A DNA stretch of 64,000 bases, taken from the NCBI GenBank assembly GCA_028689015.1, contig JAQTXC010000007.1:1-64000 (forward strand). The letters are read 5' to 3'. Made by a program: the position numbers and the translations under genes. The notes beneath the pieces were generated by a model. That model was not told where the DNA came from, ran no database searches, and was given only the letters and a program-made list of their open reading frames with translations. This DNA comes from Dechloromonas sp. Its GTDB lineage: Bacteria > Pseudomonadota > Gammaproteobacteria > Burkholderiales > Rhodocyclaceae. Of the stretch, positions 1 through 9,957 are shown piece after piece. Numbering within the stretch: position 1 is the stretch's first letter; every line of letters starts with the position of its first letter.

Positions 1-293
1 TCGCAGTTCAAGGCAATGTCGGTCGCCTTGGAGGACCACGGCGAAATGGTGCCGATGCGCGGCGCGACGAGGAACAGTTCGCCAGCATCGCTGCCCGCCG
101 CCTGCTCTTCCAGCAGGGTCGCCAGCTTGGCGCGCTCTTCTGCGGTCAACGGCCGTTTCAGGGCAGAAACGTGCCAGTAATCGGCCACCACCGATTCGAT
201 ATCCGACACGGCCGCATTGAGGCGGGCTTGCAGGCGTTGCAGACGGAAGGCGGAAAAGGCGGCGTCGCCCTTGAGGCAAAGAATGTCGGCCAT
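1..293 (-). CDS. purL: Phosphoribosylformylglycinamidine synthase, N-terminus only (runs off window)
   Basis: Reverse-strand translation MADILCLKGDAAFSAFRLQRLQARLNAAV...ELFLVAPRIGTISPWSSKATDIALNC; the GTISPWSSKATDIA..C motif is typical of PurL N-termini. Confidence 0.88.
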   Translation of the reverse strand, partial: MADILCLKGDAAFSAFRLQRLQARLNAAVSDIESVVADYWHVSALKRPLTAEERAKLATLLEEQAAGSDAGELFLVAPRIGTISPWSSKATDIALNC

Positions 294-327
294 GGGGAGT
301 GAGGTCTGGTTAGGCGGAGAGCCCGGC

Positions 328-333
328 ATTATA
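328..333 (-). promoter_or_regulatory. Likely -10 element (TATAAT) of the purL promoter
   Basis: Reverse strand reads AGGTATAATGCC about 35 bp before the purL ATG. Confidence 0.45.
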
Positions 334-554
334 CCTGAGGCAGCGAAACGACCTGCGCCCACAATGGCGAATCACACAATAAGGCGGGGCGATCCTGCAG
401 TCTCCGGGCCACTGAGGTCACTGGGAGGTGAAGATCAGGCTAGCCCTGGGAGGAAGGCAACCGAATCTTGTTCAACAGTCCGAGAAAAATGCGCGGATCG
501 CCCGCCTTGCTCGCTGGCCGGATACGCCGGCCGAAATTACGACGGCGCAACGTT

Positions 555-716
555 TCAGTGCGCGGCACGCCGACTATCTGCAGCATCCTTGGCTGCTTCA
601 TCTTTCATATGTTTCTTGGCGTAGACCGCGAGGTACCACCCCATGCCGAGGATGAAAAAAATGGTGAATAGACTCAACAGCCCAATATCCGACGTTAGCA
701 ACAGTTCCCAAGCCAT
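555..716 (-). CDS. Small DUF3149-like membrane protein (53 aa), below the ORF-track cutoff
   Basis: Reverse strand CAAGGAGGGGTCATG then MAWELLLTSDIGLLSLFTIFFILGMGWYLAVYAKKHMKDEAAKDAADSRRAAH*; strong RBS, one TM helix, TSDIGLLSL motif resembling DUF3149. Confidence 0.75.
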   Translation of the reverse strand: MAWELLLTSDIGLLSLFTIFFILGMGWYLAVYAKKHMKDEAAKDAADSRRAAH

Positions 717-1046
717 GACCCCTCCTTGTATTGACCCTGATTAGTGACTGCACGAGCGCAATCAACCAACACATTCGCATAAGCCATGCCAGCACCAGTA
801 ATCACCCGGAAAATCATGACAACCCATTGATTAATAATGAATCATCAAGAACAAAACGGACCATGGCGAATAAATCCGCCCCCCCCGAACAGCAGCCAAA
901 GCCAGATCAGAAGCCAATAATGACCGCCACAATTGACACTACGCCATAATTGACAAAACCTTTCTTGCGGTACGCCAACGAAGCACAGACCAGACAAGTC
1001 CCACGCTTTACAATCGCGTTTTTCACGCCCCCCGACCGTCGACCGC

Positions 1047-2276
1047 ATGCGCCTTCTCCACACCTCCGATTGGCATCTTGGCCAGCACTTCATGGGCAAG
1101 AGCCGCCAGGCCGAACATCAGGCCCTGATCGACTGGCTGCTGCTGCAGGTCGATGCGCAGGCGGTCGATGCTGTCCTGATTGCCGGCGATCTGTTTGACA
1201 CCGGCACGCCGCCCTCCTACGCCCGCGAGTTGTACAACCAGCTGGTGCTGCGTTTGCACGAGGCGGGAGTCGGCCTGCTGTTGCTCGCCGGCAATCACGA
1301 TTCCGTGGCTGTCCTGGCAGAAAGCTGCGATCTGCTGGCCCGACTCGGCACCCGGGTGGTCGCCACCGCCGGAGAGCCGGCGGACGCCGTGCACGTCCTG
1401 TCACAACGCAATGGCCAGCCCGGCTGCCTCGCCTGTGCCATCCCCTTCATCCGGCCGCGTGACGTGCTGAGCAGCCAGCCCGGACAAAGTGCCGACGACA
1501 AGCAGCAAGCGCTGCAACAGGCCATTACCCGCCACTATGCCGCGGTCTACGCCGCAGCCAGGGCAAAAAAGGAAACCTTGGGGCTGGCCCTGCCCATCAT
1601 CGCCACCGGCCATCTGACCACTGTCGGTGCCAAAAGCAGCGAATCGGTTCGTGAAATTTATGTCGGCAGCCTCGACGCCTTGCCAAGTCACAGCTTTCCG
1701 CCCGCCGATTACATTGCGCTCGGCCATATTCACCGCCCGCAAACGGTGGGAGGGCAGGTGCATATCCGCTACAGCGGTTCACCGCTGGCGCTGAGTTTCG
1801 ACGAAGCCCGCCAAGAAAAGGAAATGCTGCTGGTCGACCTCGACGACAGCGGCCTGCGCACGGTCAACCGCCTGCCCGTGCCCTGCTTTCAGGCGCTGGT
1901 CGGCATCGACAGCAACCTGGCCGACTTGCCTGCCGCCATTGGCGCCGCCGCCGCCGCCGGCACGGTTGACCGCCCGGCCTGGCTGGAAATCACCATTGCT
2001 GAAGACGATTACCTCGCCGACCTGCCCGCCCGCGTCCAGGCGATGTGCGACGGTTGGCCGGTCGACGTGTTGCGCATCCGCAAGGCACGCGGTCAACGAG
2101 CGGCGCAACTGGCGAATGAGCGCCTGGAAACCCTGGCCGAACTGACGCCGGACGAGGTATTCGCCCGCCGCCTGGCACAAGAAAATCTGAGCGACGACAT
2201 GCAGCACGCCCTCATGGAACGCTACCAGCGCGTCGTCAGCCAACTCACAGCACCGACCAGCGGAGAAGCGCTATGA
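1047..2276 (+). CDS. sbcD: Exonuclease SbcCD subunit D
   Basis: MRLLHTSDWHLGQHFMGKSR..., GDLFD, GNHD, ALGHIH metallophosphoesterase motifs. Confidence 0.96.
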   Translation: MRLLHTSDWHLGQHFMGKSRQAEHQALIDWLLLQVDAQAVDAVLIAGDLFDTGTPPSYARELYNQLVLRLHEAGVGLLLLAGNHDSVAVLAESCDLLARLGTRVVATAGEPADAVHVLSQRNGQPGCLACAIPFIRPRDVLSSQPGQSADDKQQALQQAITRHYAAVYAAARAKKETLGLALPIIATGHLTTVGAKSSESVREIYVGSLDALPSHSFPPADYIALGHIHRPQTVGGQVHIRYSGSPLALSFDEARQEKEMLLVDLDDSGLRTVNRLPVPCFQALVGIDSNLADLPAAIGAAAAAGTVDRPAWLEITIAEDDYLADLPARVQAMCDGWPVDVLRIRKARGQRAAQLANERLETLAELTPDEVFARRLAQENLSDDMQHALMERYQRVVSQLTAPTSGEAL

Positions 2277-5200
2277 AAATCCTTCGCCTGCGCCTGAGAA
2301 ATCTCAATTCGCTCAAAGGCGAATGGTCCATCGATTTCACCCAGCCTCCCTTCGCCGATCCCGCTGAAGGCGGCCTGTTCGCCATCACCGGCCCAACCGG
2401 CGCCGGCAAATCGACCCTGCTCGATGCCATCTGCCTGGCGCTTTATCACCAGACGCCGCGCCTGGACAAAATTTCGACCAGCGATAACGACATCATGACG
2501 CGGCACACCGCCGATTGCCTGGCCGAGGTCGAGTTCGAAGTCAAAGGCCGCGCTTACCGTAGTTTCTGGAGCCAGCGCCGGGCACGCGACAAGGCCGATG
2601 GTGCGCTGCAACCAGCCCGGGTTGAACTAGCCACGGCCGACGGCGAAATCCTCAGTAGTCAGAGCAACGAGAAACTGAAACGCATCGAAGCCCTCACCGG
2701 CCTCGACTTTCCCCGCTTTACCAAATCGATGCTGCTCGCCCAGGGGGGCTTTGCTGCCTTTCTCAACGCCCATGCCAACGAACGAGCCGACCTGCTAGAA
2801 CAACTGACCGGTAGTGCACTCTATGGCGACATTTCGCAGCGGGTTTTTGAAACAGCCCGCGACGCCCGCCAGCAACTTGCGCAATTGCGCGCCCGTGCCG
2901 ACGGCGTGGCCTTGCTCAGCGCGGATGAACGGACAGCCAAAACCCAGGAGATGGCCCGCCTCGAACAATTACAGGCAACGCAACGAACACAGGCCAGCCA
3001 GTGGCAGCAACAACGCCAGTGGCGGCTTGAACTCGGCCAGGCCGAACAAGACATTGCCAGCGGCCAGCAACGCCTGGCCACTGCCCGCCTGGCATTGGCT
3101 GAAGCCGTCCCCGACCTGCAGCGCCTGGCCCGCAGCGAACCCGCCGCCGAATTGCAGCCCAGTTACCAGCAATGGCAGCAACACGCCAGCACCTGCCGCG
3201 ACAGTGCCGCCAGCCTGCAGCAAGGCCAGGCCGAGCAAATCGCGTTGCAGCAACAACAGCTTACTGCGGCCGAGTACGCCGCCGGGCTGGCCAGGCAACA
3301 GCACCAGCAGGCGCTGCAGCACTTTCAGCAAAGCCAGGCCGAGCAACAAAGCCTGGACAATTTTTTCAAACAGCAGGTCAAGCGCGGCCAATTGGGCGAA
3401 CAACTGGCCGTCTGGCGGGAGCAACTGAGCCAGCACGCCCGCTTGCAGCAAACGCTGGCCGACCTCGCGCAGACGCACCAGGCCCTGGCCCGCCAACAGC
3501 AGGCGAAACAACAAGCCTTGACCGAGCAGGCACGCACGGTCGACCACGCCGAACAAGGCAAAATGGCTGCCGAGCGTCAGTTGACCGCGTGCCTGAGCCA
3601 GCAGGAAGCGGCGCTGGCCGGCCAGCCACTCGCCGACTGGCGGCAACAAGGGCAGCGCGCGCAGCACACAGTGAACGGCTGGCAACAGACCCTCTTGCTC
3701 GCCAGACAAGGTCGCGAACTGGCGGCCAACAGCCAGCAGGGCAACGCCCGCATCGCCACGACCAGCCAGCAGATCGCCGAACAAGAAAAACTGCTGCTCG
3801 ATTTGCGTGCCCGCCACAAGACGCTCAAGGCGCAGTTGGCCGACAAGGAAAAACTGCTCGAGCAGGAAAAAAGGATCAAGGATCTGGAAGCGCATCGCCA
3901 GCAATTGCAGGCCGGACACGCCTGTCCGCTGTGCGGCTCGCTCGACCACCCAGCGCTGGCGACCTACGCCGCGCTCGACGTCACTGCCACCGAAGCGGCG
4001 GTGCAGGCCTGCCGGCGCGACCTAGATGCGCTGACCGAAGACGGCACCCGCCGCCGCGAAGGACAAGCCGCGCAGCAAGCCCAACGCGCCGAATGGCTAC
4101 GGCAGCAGGAACAGAACACGCAGGCGCAGGCCGACTGGCAGACCGCCTGGCGCTCACAATGTCAGGCCCTGCCCGAAGCTCAGCGCCCCGGCAGCGACGA
4201 CTGGCAAGACTCCGAACGCCTGAGCAGCGCCTTGGCCGAAGCGGAAAACCAGGCGCGCCAGTTGGTCGACCGCGTCAAAACGCTGGAAGCGGGCGAACAG
4301 GCCATCAGCCAGGCTCGTCAGCTAGCGCATGCTGCGGCCCAGACCAGACTACGTGCCGGCAACCAGTACGACCTGCTACGCCGCGACGCTCAGGCCCTGG
4401 CCGAACAAGGCACGGAACTGGACAAGAATCGCCAGGCCCGCCAGCAGGAAATCGACGCCCTGCTCAGCCAACGCCAGGCCAGCCTGCACCAGGCCGGCCA
4501 CCCGCTGCCGACCGAGCCCGCGACCTGGCTGGCCGAGCGGGAGGCGGAATGGCGGGACTGGCAAGCCAAGCAGCAGACCCGCCAGCAACTGGCGGCAACC
4601 CTCAGCCGCCAGCAACTCGCCAGCGAGCAGACGGCGCAGGCAGCAGCCCGCTGGTCAGATATCGCGCAGACCTTGCGGTCGACCGTTCGCCATCCACAAA
4701 ATCCAAGCCCCGCCCCGACGACGCTCAGCGCCGAAGCACTCATCGCCGCCGAAGCCACCTACGAAGCCCGCAGCCAGGCGCTGGCCGAACACGCTGGCCG
4801 CCTGCAGCAACTGGCCGCCACGCTGAACACGCAGCAGGCCAGCCTGCACCATGCCGAACAAACCTGGCAACAGGCGCTGGACCGTAGCCCCTTCCCCGAT
4901 CTGGCCGCTTTCCTGGCTGCGCTGCTACCGACAGCCGAACGACAGGCCCTGCAGCAAACCCAGAGCAACTTGCAACAAGCGCTGCACCAGGCCAGCACAC
5001 TGCTCGATAACGCCCAGGAAAAAAAGCAGCGCCTGCTCGCGGCCATCCCGCTCACCGAGGCGCACGCCACTCACCTGGCGCCAGAACAACAGGCCGAATA
5101 CGTCCCGGCTGTCGCCGAACTGGCGCGCCGGCTGGCCGAACTCGATACGCAGCGCCAGGGAACCGCCGAACAGTTGGGGACCCTGCGCAGCGAACTGGCC

Positions 5201-5779
5201 AATGATGCGGCACGGCGCGCGCAGCAAGCCGCACTGATGGCGGAGATCGATCACCACAGTCGCGACAGTGAACTTTGGCAACGGCTCGACGGCTTGGTCG
5301 GTTCGGCACGCGGCGACAAATTCCGAAAATTCGCCCAAGGCCTCACCTTGGAGCATCTGCTACAGCTCGCCAATCGCCATCTGGGCCGATTGCACGGGCG
5401 CTACAGCCTGCGCCGGAAGACCTCTGGCGAACTGGAACTGGATATTGTCGACAGCTGGCAGGGCGACACCTGCCGCGACACGCGCACCCTGTCTGGCGGC
5501 GAAAGTTTCCTGGTTAGCCTGGCGCTGGCCCTGGCCCTGTCCGATTTAGTCAGCCACCAGACCTCGATCGATTCGCTGTTTCTCGACGAAGGCTTCGGCA
5601 CCCTGGACGGCGATACGCTGGAAATCGCCCTCGCCGCCCTCGACACCTTGAACGCCAGCGGCAAGATGATCGGCATCATCAGCCACGTCGACCGCCTGAA
5701 AGAAAGAATTCCAGTGCAGATCCGGGTCGACAAAGGGGGCGGCGTCGGCCATGCCCGCCTGCGCGTGGTGGGCGCCTGA
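2273..5779 (+). CDS. sbcC: Exonuclease SbcCD subunit C (SMC-like ATPase)
   Basis: Walker A GPTGAGKSTLLDAI, long coiled coil with CPLC zinc hook, LSGGESFLVSLALALALSDL signature; 4-bp ATGA overlap with sbcD. Confidence 0.96.
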   Translation: MKILRLRLRNLNSLKGEWSIDFTQPPFADPAEGGLFAITGPTGAGKSTLLDAICLALYHQTPRLDKISTSDNDIMTRHTADCLAEVEFEVKGRAYRSFWSQRRARDKADGALQPARVELATADGEILSSQSNEKLKRIEALTGLDFPRFTKSMLLAQGGFAAFLNAHANERADLLEQLTGSALYGDISQRVFETARDARQQLAQLRARADGVALLSADERTAKTQEMARLEQLQATQRTQASQWQQQRQWRLELGQAEQDIASGQQRLATARLALAEAVPDLQRLARSEPAAELQPSYQQWQQHASTCRDSAASLQQGQAEQIALQQQQLTAAEYAAGLARQQHQQALQHFQQSQAEQQSLDNFFKQQVKRGQLGEQLAVWREQLSQHARLQQTLADLAQTHQALARQQQAKQQALTEQARTVDHAEQGKMAAERQLTACLSQQEAALAGQPLADWRQQGQRAQHTVNGWQQTLLLARQGRELAANSQQGNARIATTSQQIAEQEKLLLDLRARHKTLKAQLADKEKLLEQEKRIKDLEAHRQQLQAGHACPLCGSLDHPALATYAALDVTATEAAVQACRRDLDALTEDGTRRREGQAAQQAQRAEWLRQQEQNTQAQADWQTAWRSQCQALPEAQRPGSDDWQDSERLSSALAEAENQARQLVDRVKTLEAGEQAISQARQLAHAAAQTRLRAGNQYDLLRRDAQALAEQGTELDKNRQARQQEIDALLSQRQASLHQAGHPLPTEPATWLAEREAEWRDWQAKQQTRQQLAATLSRQQLASEQTAQAAARWSDIAQTLRSTVRHPQNPSPAPTTLSAEALIAAEATYEARSQALAEHAGRLQQLAATLNTQQASLHHAEQTWQQALDRSPFPDLAAFLAALLPTAERQALQQTQSNLQQALHQASTLLDNAQEKKQRLLAAIPLTEAHATHLAPEQQAEYVPAVAELARRLAELDTQRQGTAEQLGTLRSELANDAARRAQQAALMAEIDHHSRDSELWQRLDGLVGSARGDKFRKFAQGLTLEHLLQLANRHLGRLHGRYSLRRKTSGELELDIVDSWQGDTCRDTRTLSGGESFLVSLALALALSDLVSHQTSIDSLFLDEGFGTLDGDTLEIALAALDTLNASGKMIGIISHVDRLKERIPVQIRVDKGGGVGHARLRVVGA

Positions 5780-5788
5780 GCGCCCGGT

Positions 5789-8431
5789 TCAGTGCCGTTG
5801 CGCGGCCACCGCTGGGCGCTGCAGCAAGTCGCTGAAAGCGTCGCGGTCGACCGCCCGGGAATACAAAAAACCCTGGCCGAAATCGCAACCAGCGGCGCGC
5901 AGCAAGGCGCTTTGCTGTTCCGTTTCAATGCCCTCGGCCACCACCCGGATACCCAGCTTGTGCGCCATGACGATCATCGCCTCACACAAAGCGAGCTGGC
6001 TGCTGCCTTCGTCCAGGTGCTGGACGAAGGAACGGTCGATCTTGATGAAATCAATCGGATAACGCTGCAGGTAGGACAATGACGAAAAACCGGTGCCGAA
6101 ATCGTCCAGTGATATCGAAAAGCCATGCTGACGCATGGCCTGCATCGCCGCCATGATCTTGGGCTGATCAGCCATCATGATGCCCTCGGTGATCTCCACG
6201 ACGACCATGTCACCGAGCCGCGGCAAACTATCGACAAAGGCAAACCAGCCATGCGGATCCTCCGGCAGAGGCGCGTCGTCGCTCTGAAATTGGCGTGGCG
6301 ACATGTTGATGCTGATCTGGAAACCGGGCACCTGCTCGCGCCACGAAGCCGCCTGGCTGACCGCCTCCCGGAAGACCCAGTCGCCAATATCAACAATGAC
6401 GCCGCACTCCTCGGCAATCGGGATGAATGTTGCCGGACTGACCGCGCCGAATTCCGGATGCTGCCAACGCAGCAAGGCTTCGGCCTTGACGATCGCCCCA
6501 CTGCACAGATCGATAATCGGCTGGTAGTGAACGACCAATTGCCCGGCCTGCAAGGCCTGACGCAACTCGTTGGCCAGCCGGGTCCGAATCTGCGCCCCCT
6601 GCTGCATGAAAGCCGCGTAATAGGCGTGACGGTTGCTACCCAGTTCCTTGGCCCGGTACATCGCCTGCTCGGCATGGCGAAACAGGCTTTCGGCATCACT
6701 GGCATCGGTAGGCGCAATCGTCACCCCCAGGCTAGCGCCCAGAAAGAAGGATTCATCCCCCATTTGAAATGGTGTTTCAAACTGCGCCAGAATGTCCAGG
6801 GCATGACGTTCCAGTTGCTCGAGGTCAGTCACCTCCGGCAGTACGATGACGAACTCGTCGCCGCCCAAGCGGCCCAGCGTAGCCGAGGCACCCAAGCTGG
6901 CCTGCAAGCGCCGAGCCAGTTGCTGAATGACTTCGTCGCCACGCGCCCGGCCATACACCGTATTGACATCGCGCAGACGATCCAGGTCAAGAATCAGCAG
7001 CGCCAACAGGCGCCCGGCATGCGCCGGCAGGGCCAACAGATGCTGGGTCAAGCGGTCAGCGATCATGAACCGATTGGGCAGACCGGTCAGTGCGTCAAAA
7101 TTGGTCTGCCGCCAGATCATTGCCTCGTGTGATTTTTGACTGGATAGATCACGCAGCAAGCCGATGTGGTAATTCGGCGAACCATCCGGGTTACTCACCG
7201 TACTCAACTCGAGAAAAATTGGCGTCCGCTGGCCATCGGCCCCGCTCAATTCCAATTCACCAGACCAGAAACCGGCTTCGTCAAAGCAAATTCTGTCATT
7301 CGCTGGCAAACCGCCATCGCCTAGCGAACACAACATGAAAAAATCGTGACCGACAACGGCAGCCGGCTCAAAGCCGGAAATAGCCCGAAAAGCCGGGTTG
7401 ACCGTAATCACGCGTTGGTCACGATCGAGCACCACCATGCCTTCGCTGGTGTTCTGAAAAAACATCACCGCCAGTTCGCGCTCGGTGATGTCGGAATGTG
7501 TGCCGATCATACGCAAGGGTTTGCCCTCGGCATCACGCACCATCACCCGGCCACGGGTCAATACCCAGGACCAGGTCCCGTTACCATGAATCACGCGATG
7601 CTCGTTGACGAAGCAGTCGCTATCGCCATCCAAATGCTGCTGCAAGGCCAAGCGCAAGCGGCCCAGATCGTCGGGATGGATCTTGCTGCAGCCGACCGTA
7701 TCACCACTCAACAGGGCGAGAATGGTCGGCCCTTCAGTCGAGCGATAGACTTCGCCACTAGCCATATTCCAATCCCAGACGCCATCGCCAGCACCGTCCA
7801 GGACAAAACGCCAACGCTCCTCGCTAGCCCGCAAAGCCTCCTCGGCGCGCCGCCGTTCGGTGCGTTCGCGCAGCAATTCGAGGGTGCGTGATGACAAACT
7901 GTCATACATGCCAAGCACGGTATCGATCAGCACCTTCATGGCACCACTCATTTCGTGTTCGGCATATTGCTTGGCCGCATCCATGGGTAAACCATTCTGC
8001 AAGGCCTGCACCACCTTGGCCATGCGACGGTCGCTATCGAGAATGTGATAGGCCAGCCAATGGGTCAGAAAGCCAAGCAGGTCGCTGATGATTTCATCGA
8101 GCGATTTATTGTTGTCTCCAGCGCGCTGCCAAGACGAGACTTGGTGAACAAAACCGTGGTGCATGTGCTGGTGCGCCGCAAACCACGGGTCACCGACAAA
8201 ATGGGCGGCCCAGATCTGCTCTTCGGTCTGGAAGTGATAATCAACGTAGGCTGCCAGTTCCTGAAAAACCCCTTGCAGGGTCACTTCGCAGGATTTATCG
8301 GCCAGATGGGCCGCCAGACGATTGAGCAAGATGACTAACTGACGATGCTGCTCATCAATGATCTCGATCCCGGTTTCGAGATTCTTGTTCCAGGGAAAAA
8401 CCTCGAACGTCTCCGCTGTTTCCGAATGCAC
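5789..8431 (-). CDS. Bacteriohemerythrin-PAS-GGDEF-EAL protein
   Basis: N-terminal hemerythrin (FPWNKNLETGIEIIDEQHRQLV...HFQTEEQIW...H..HH), PAS repeats, RLGGDEF, EAL domain AEALLRWQHP...DDFGTGFSSLSYL. Confidence 0.92.
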   Translation of the reverse strand: MHSETAETFEVFPWNKNLETGIEIIDEQHRQLVILLNRLAAHLADKSCEVTLQGVFQELAAYVDYHFQTEEQIWAAHFVGDPWFAAHQHMHHGFVHQVSSWQRAGDNNKSLDEIISDLLGFLTHWLAYHILDSDRRMAKVVQALQNGLPMDAAKQYAEHEMSGAMKVLIDTVLGMYDSLSSRTLELLRERTERRRAEEALRASEERWRFVLDGAGDGVWDWNMASGEVYRSTEGPTILALLSGDTVGCSKIHPDDLGRLRLALQQHLDGDSDCFVNEHRVIHGNGTWSWVLTRGRVMVRDAEGKPLRMIGTHSDITERELAVMFFQNTSEGMVVLDRDQRVITVNPAFRAISGFEPAAVVGHDFFMLCSLGDGGLPANDRICFDEAGFWSGELELSGADGQRTPIFLELSTVSNPDGSPNYHIGLLRDLSSQKSHEAMIWRQTNFDALTGLPNRFMIADRLTQHLLALPAHAGRLLALLILDLDRLRDVNTVYGRARGDEVIQQLARRLQASLGASATLGRLGGDEFVIVLPEVTDLEQLERHALDILAQFETPFQMGDESFFLGASLGVTIAPTDASDAESLFRHAEQAMYRAKELGSNRHAYYAAFMQQGAQIRTRLANELRQALQAGQLVVHYQPIIDLCSGAIVKAEALLRWQHPEFGAVSPATFIPIAEECGVIVDIGDWVFREAVSQAASWREQVPGFQISINMSPRQFQSDDAPLPEDPHGWFAFVDSLPRLGDMVVVEITEGIMMADQPKIMAAMQAMRQHGFSISLDDFGTGFSSLSYLQRYPIDFIKIDRSFVQHLDEGSSQLALCEAMIVMAHKLGIRVVAEGIETEQQSALLRAAGCDFGQGFLYSRAVDRDAFSDLLQRPAVAAQRH

Positions 8432-8588
8432 TTCTTCTCCCGTTTAAGGCGACCAAACACAGCCGCCGGTTATACCAGAAGAATGTAACAAAAACAGCCA
8501 AAAAACAAAATTGAGGCGCCGCCAACCAAGAAATCAGTATTTTCCCGAATTCATCCGGCGGCCCCGGCCCGGTCATCAGATGCCGGGA

Positions 8589-8783
8589 TTAGCCAAGATT
8601 TTTTTCGATCTGTGTCAGCAATTCCAGGGCGCGCTGGCGATTTTTAGCAATGGCGGCCTGCCGCTCCTCGACCCGAGCCGCATCATCGCGCGACAGTTTG
8701 AGCAAACGTTCATGCGGCGTCAGGCCATCATTGGCCACTTCGTCCAGCAAGGCGGGGGGAAGTGCATTGTCATTATCCGGCAT
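8589..8783 (-). CDS. Small hypothetical protein
   Basis: MPDNDNALPPALLDEVANDGLTPHERLLKLSRDDAARVEERQAAIAKNRQRALELLTQIEKNLG; charged and helical, codon usage consistent with coding. Confidence 0.45.
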   Translation of the reverse strand: MPDNDNALPPALLDEVANDGLTPHERLLKLSRDDAARVEERQAAIAKNRQRALELLTQIEKNLG

Positions 8784-8853
8784 CAAATTCTCCAGGGGGA
8801 AGGCCGGGCTTTTTAACCTGTTCGGCTCGGGCCGTAAAGCCTTATTTTCAAAT

Positions 8854-8991
8854 TCACTCAGCGGCAGGGCCAAACTCGCCCACTTCCCGCGTTAACCAAT
8901 GCTGAAGCAGGCCATAGAGGTGATCAGGATCAACCGGCTTGGCGACGACAAATCCATCGAACAGGCGCGCAGGTGCTGCACGCGGCAGGGG
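8854..8991 (-). pseudogene. C-terminal remnant of a response-regulator receiver domain
   Basis: Reverse frame ...LPRAAPARLFDGFVVAKPVDPDHLYGLLQHWLTREVGEFGPAAE*; resembles the end of a REC domain (..DGFL.KPVDP..L...L..WL) with no start codon or upstream domain. Confidence 0.6.
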
Positions 8992-9024
8992 TTTCTTTTT
9001 TATGGGAAATGGATTCGCGAAAAC

Positions 9025-9906
9025 TCAGTGACGGTGATGGCTGAGGACGGCCCGGTAGGCCTCGACCAATTTCGGCATCTGGGTAATCAATTGGCTATCA
9101 GGCGGCACGGCCGGTAGTTGTGCCATGCCGGCGCCCCCTAGCCACAGGCTGACCTCGGCCGGCAACTGACGCCGCAAAGCCATCACCCCGGCCTTGAGCA
9201 GCCGAGGTGAATACACTGGACTGGCGGTGAGTCCAACCGCCGCAACGTTGAAAGCCTGGGCCGCAGCGACAATTTCGTTGGTTGGCAAATCGGCCGGCAA
9301 GCGGATGACGGTGGCCCCCAGTTCGCTCAACACCGCCGCTGCCATCGACAAGCCAGCGACATGCAATTCACCGGAGGGTGCCGTCAGCAGAATGCTGCAA
9401 GTTTGCAGCGCCGGTCGTGGCTGCGCGTAACGAATGACTAGACATTGTTCGAGCAGCGATGAAAAAAGGTGCTCGGCGAAAACAGGTAACTGGCCACGCC
9501 CCCACAGCACCCCGACTTGACGCGCAAACGGCGCGGCAATGGTTTCGACAAAATCAACCGCATCGCGCTGCGCAGCTTGTGCCTCCAGCCAGCAGCGCAA
9601 ACCGGTAACATCAAGATCCCGCAGGGAATCCACGCCCGGCATCAACACATCGGTCACGCGGGCCGATGTCATCGGTTCTGCGCTCGGCCGCTCGCCTACA
9701 AAGGCCTTGATCACCGCGCCCGGACGCGCCCCAGCCGCCAGCTGACGGGCAATTTCATGCAGTGCGGCCAGATCTGCTGGCGAATAGACGCGGTGTCCGG
9801 CGGGCGTGCGTTGCGGCACCGGAAAACCGTAACGCGATTCCCACTTGCGCAAAGTCGAGATATCGATGCCCGTTTGTTGGGCGATAGCGCCAATGGAAAA
9901 CATCAT
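9025..9906 (-). CDS. MerR-family regulator with C-terminal B12-binding domain (CarH/LitR-like)
   Basis: MFSIGAIAQQTGIDISTLRKWESRYGFPVPQRTPAGHRVYS HTH; WGRGQLPVFAEH (Wx9EH) and GELHVAGL (ExHxxG) cobalamin-binding motifs. Confidence 0.85.
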   Translation of the reverse strand: MMFSIGAIAQQTGIDISTLRKWESRYGFPVPQRTPAGHRVYSPADLAALHEIARQLAAGARPGAVIKAFVGERPSAEPMTSARVTDVLMPGVDSLRDLDVTGLRCWLEAQAAQRDAVDFVETIAAPFARQVGVLWGRGQLPVFAEHLFSSLLEQCLVIRYAQPRPALQTCSILLTAPSGELHVAGLSMAAAVLSELGATVIRLPADLPTNEIVAAAQAFNVAAVGLTASPVYSPRLLKAGVMALRRQLPAEVSLWLGGAGMAQLPAVPPDSQLITQMPKLVEAYRAVLSHHRH

Positions 9907-9936
9907 TGCTCCCCTTCCAGGAAAGCCGGCAGTTTA

Positions 9937-9955
9937 GTCCATGTTTACCCTGGAC
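9937..9955. promoter_or_regulatory. Inverted repeat GTCCA-N9-TGGAC upstream of merR, possible operator
   Basis: tagtccatgtttaccctggaca. Confidence 0.35.
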
Positions 9956-9957
9956 AA

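Noticed and set aside
827-848. TTGATTAATAATGAATCATCAA upstream of sbcD
   Set aside because: Half-site spacing does not fit an FNR box and symmetry is imperfect in an AT-rich gap
3172-4887. 571-aa ORF within sbcC and other sbcC-overlapping ORFs
   Set aside because: Frame-shifted reading of the Gln/Ala-rich coiled coil of SbcC
3000-5000. Repetitive CAGCAA/GCCAGCAG runs
   Set aside because: Explained by Gln/Ala-rich coiled-coil coding sequence of sbcC
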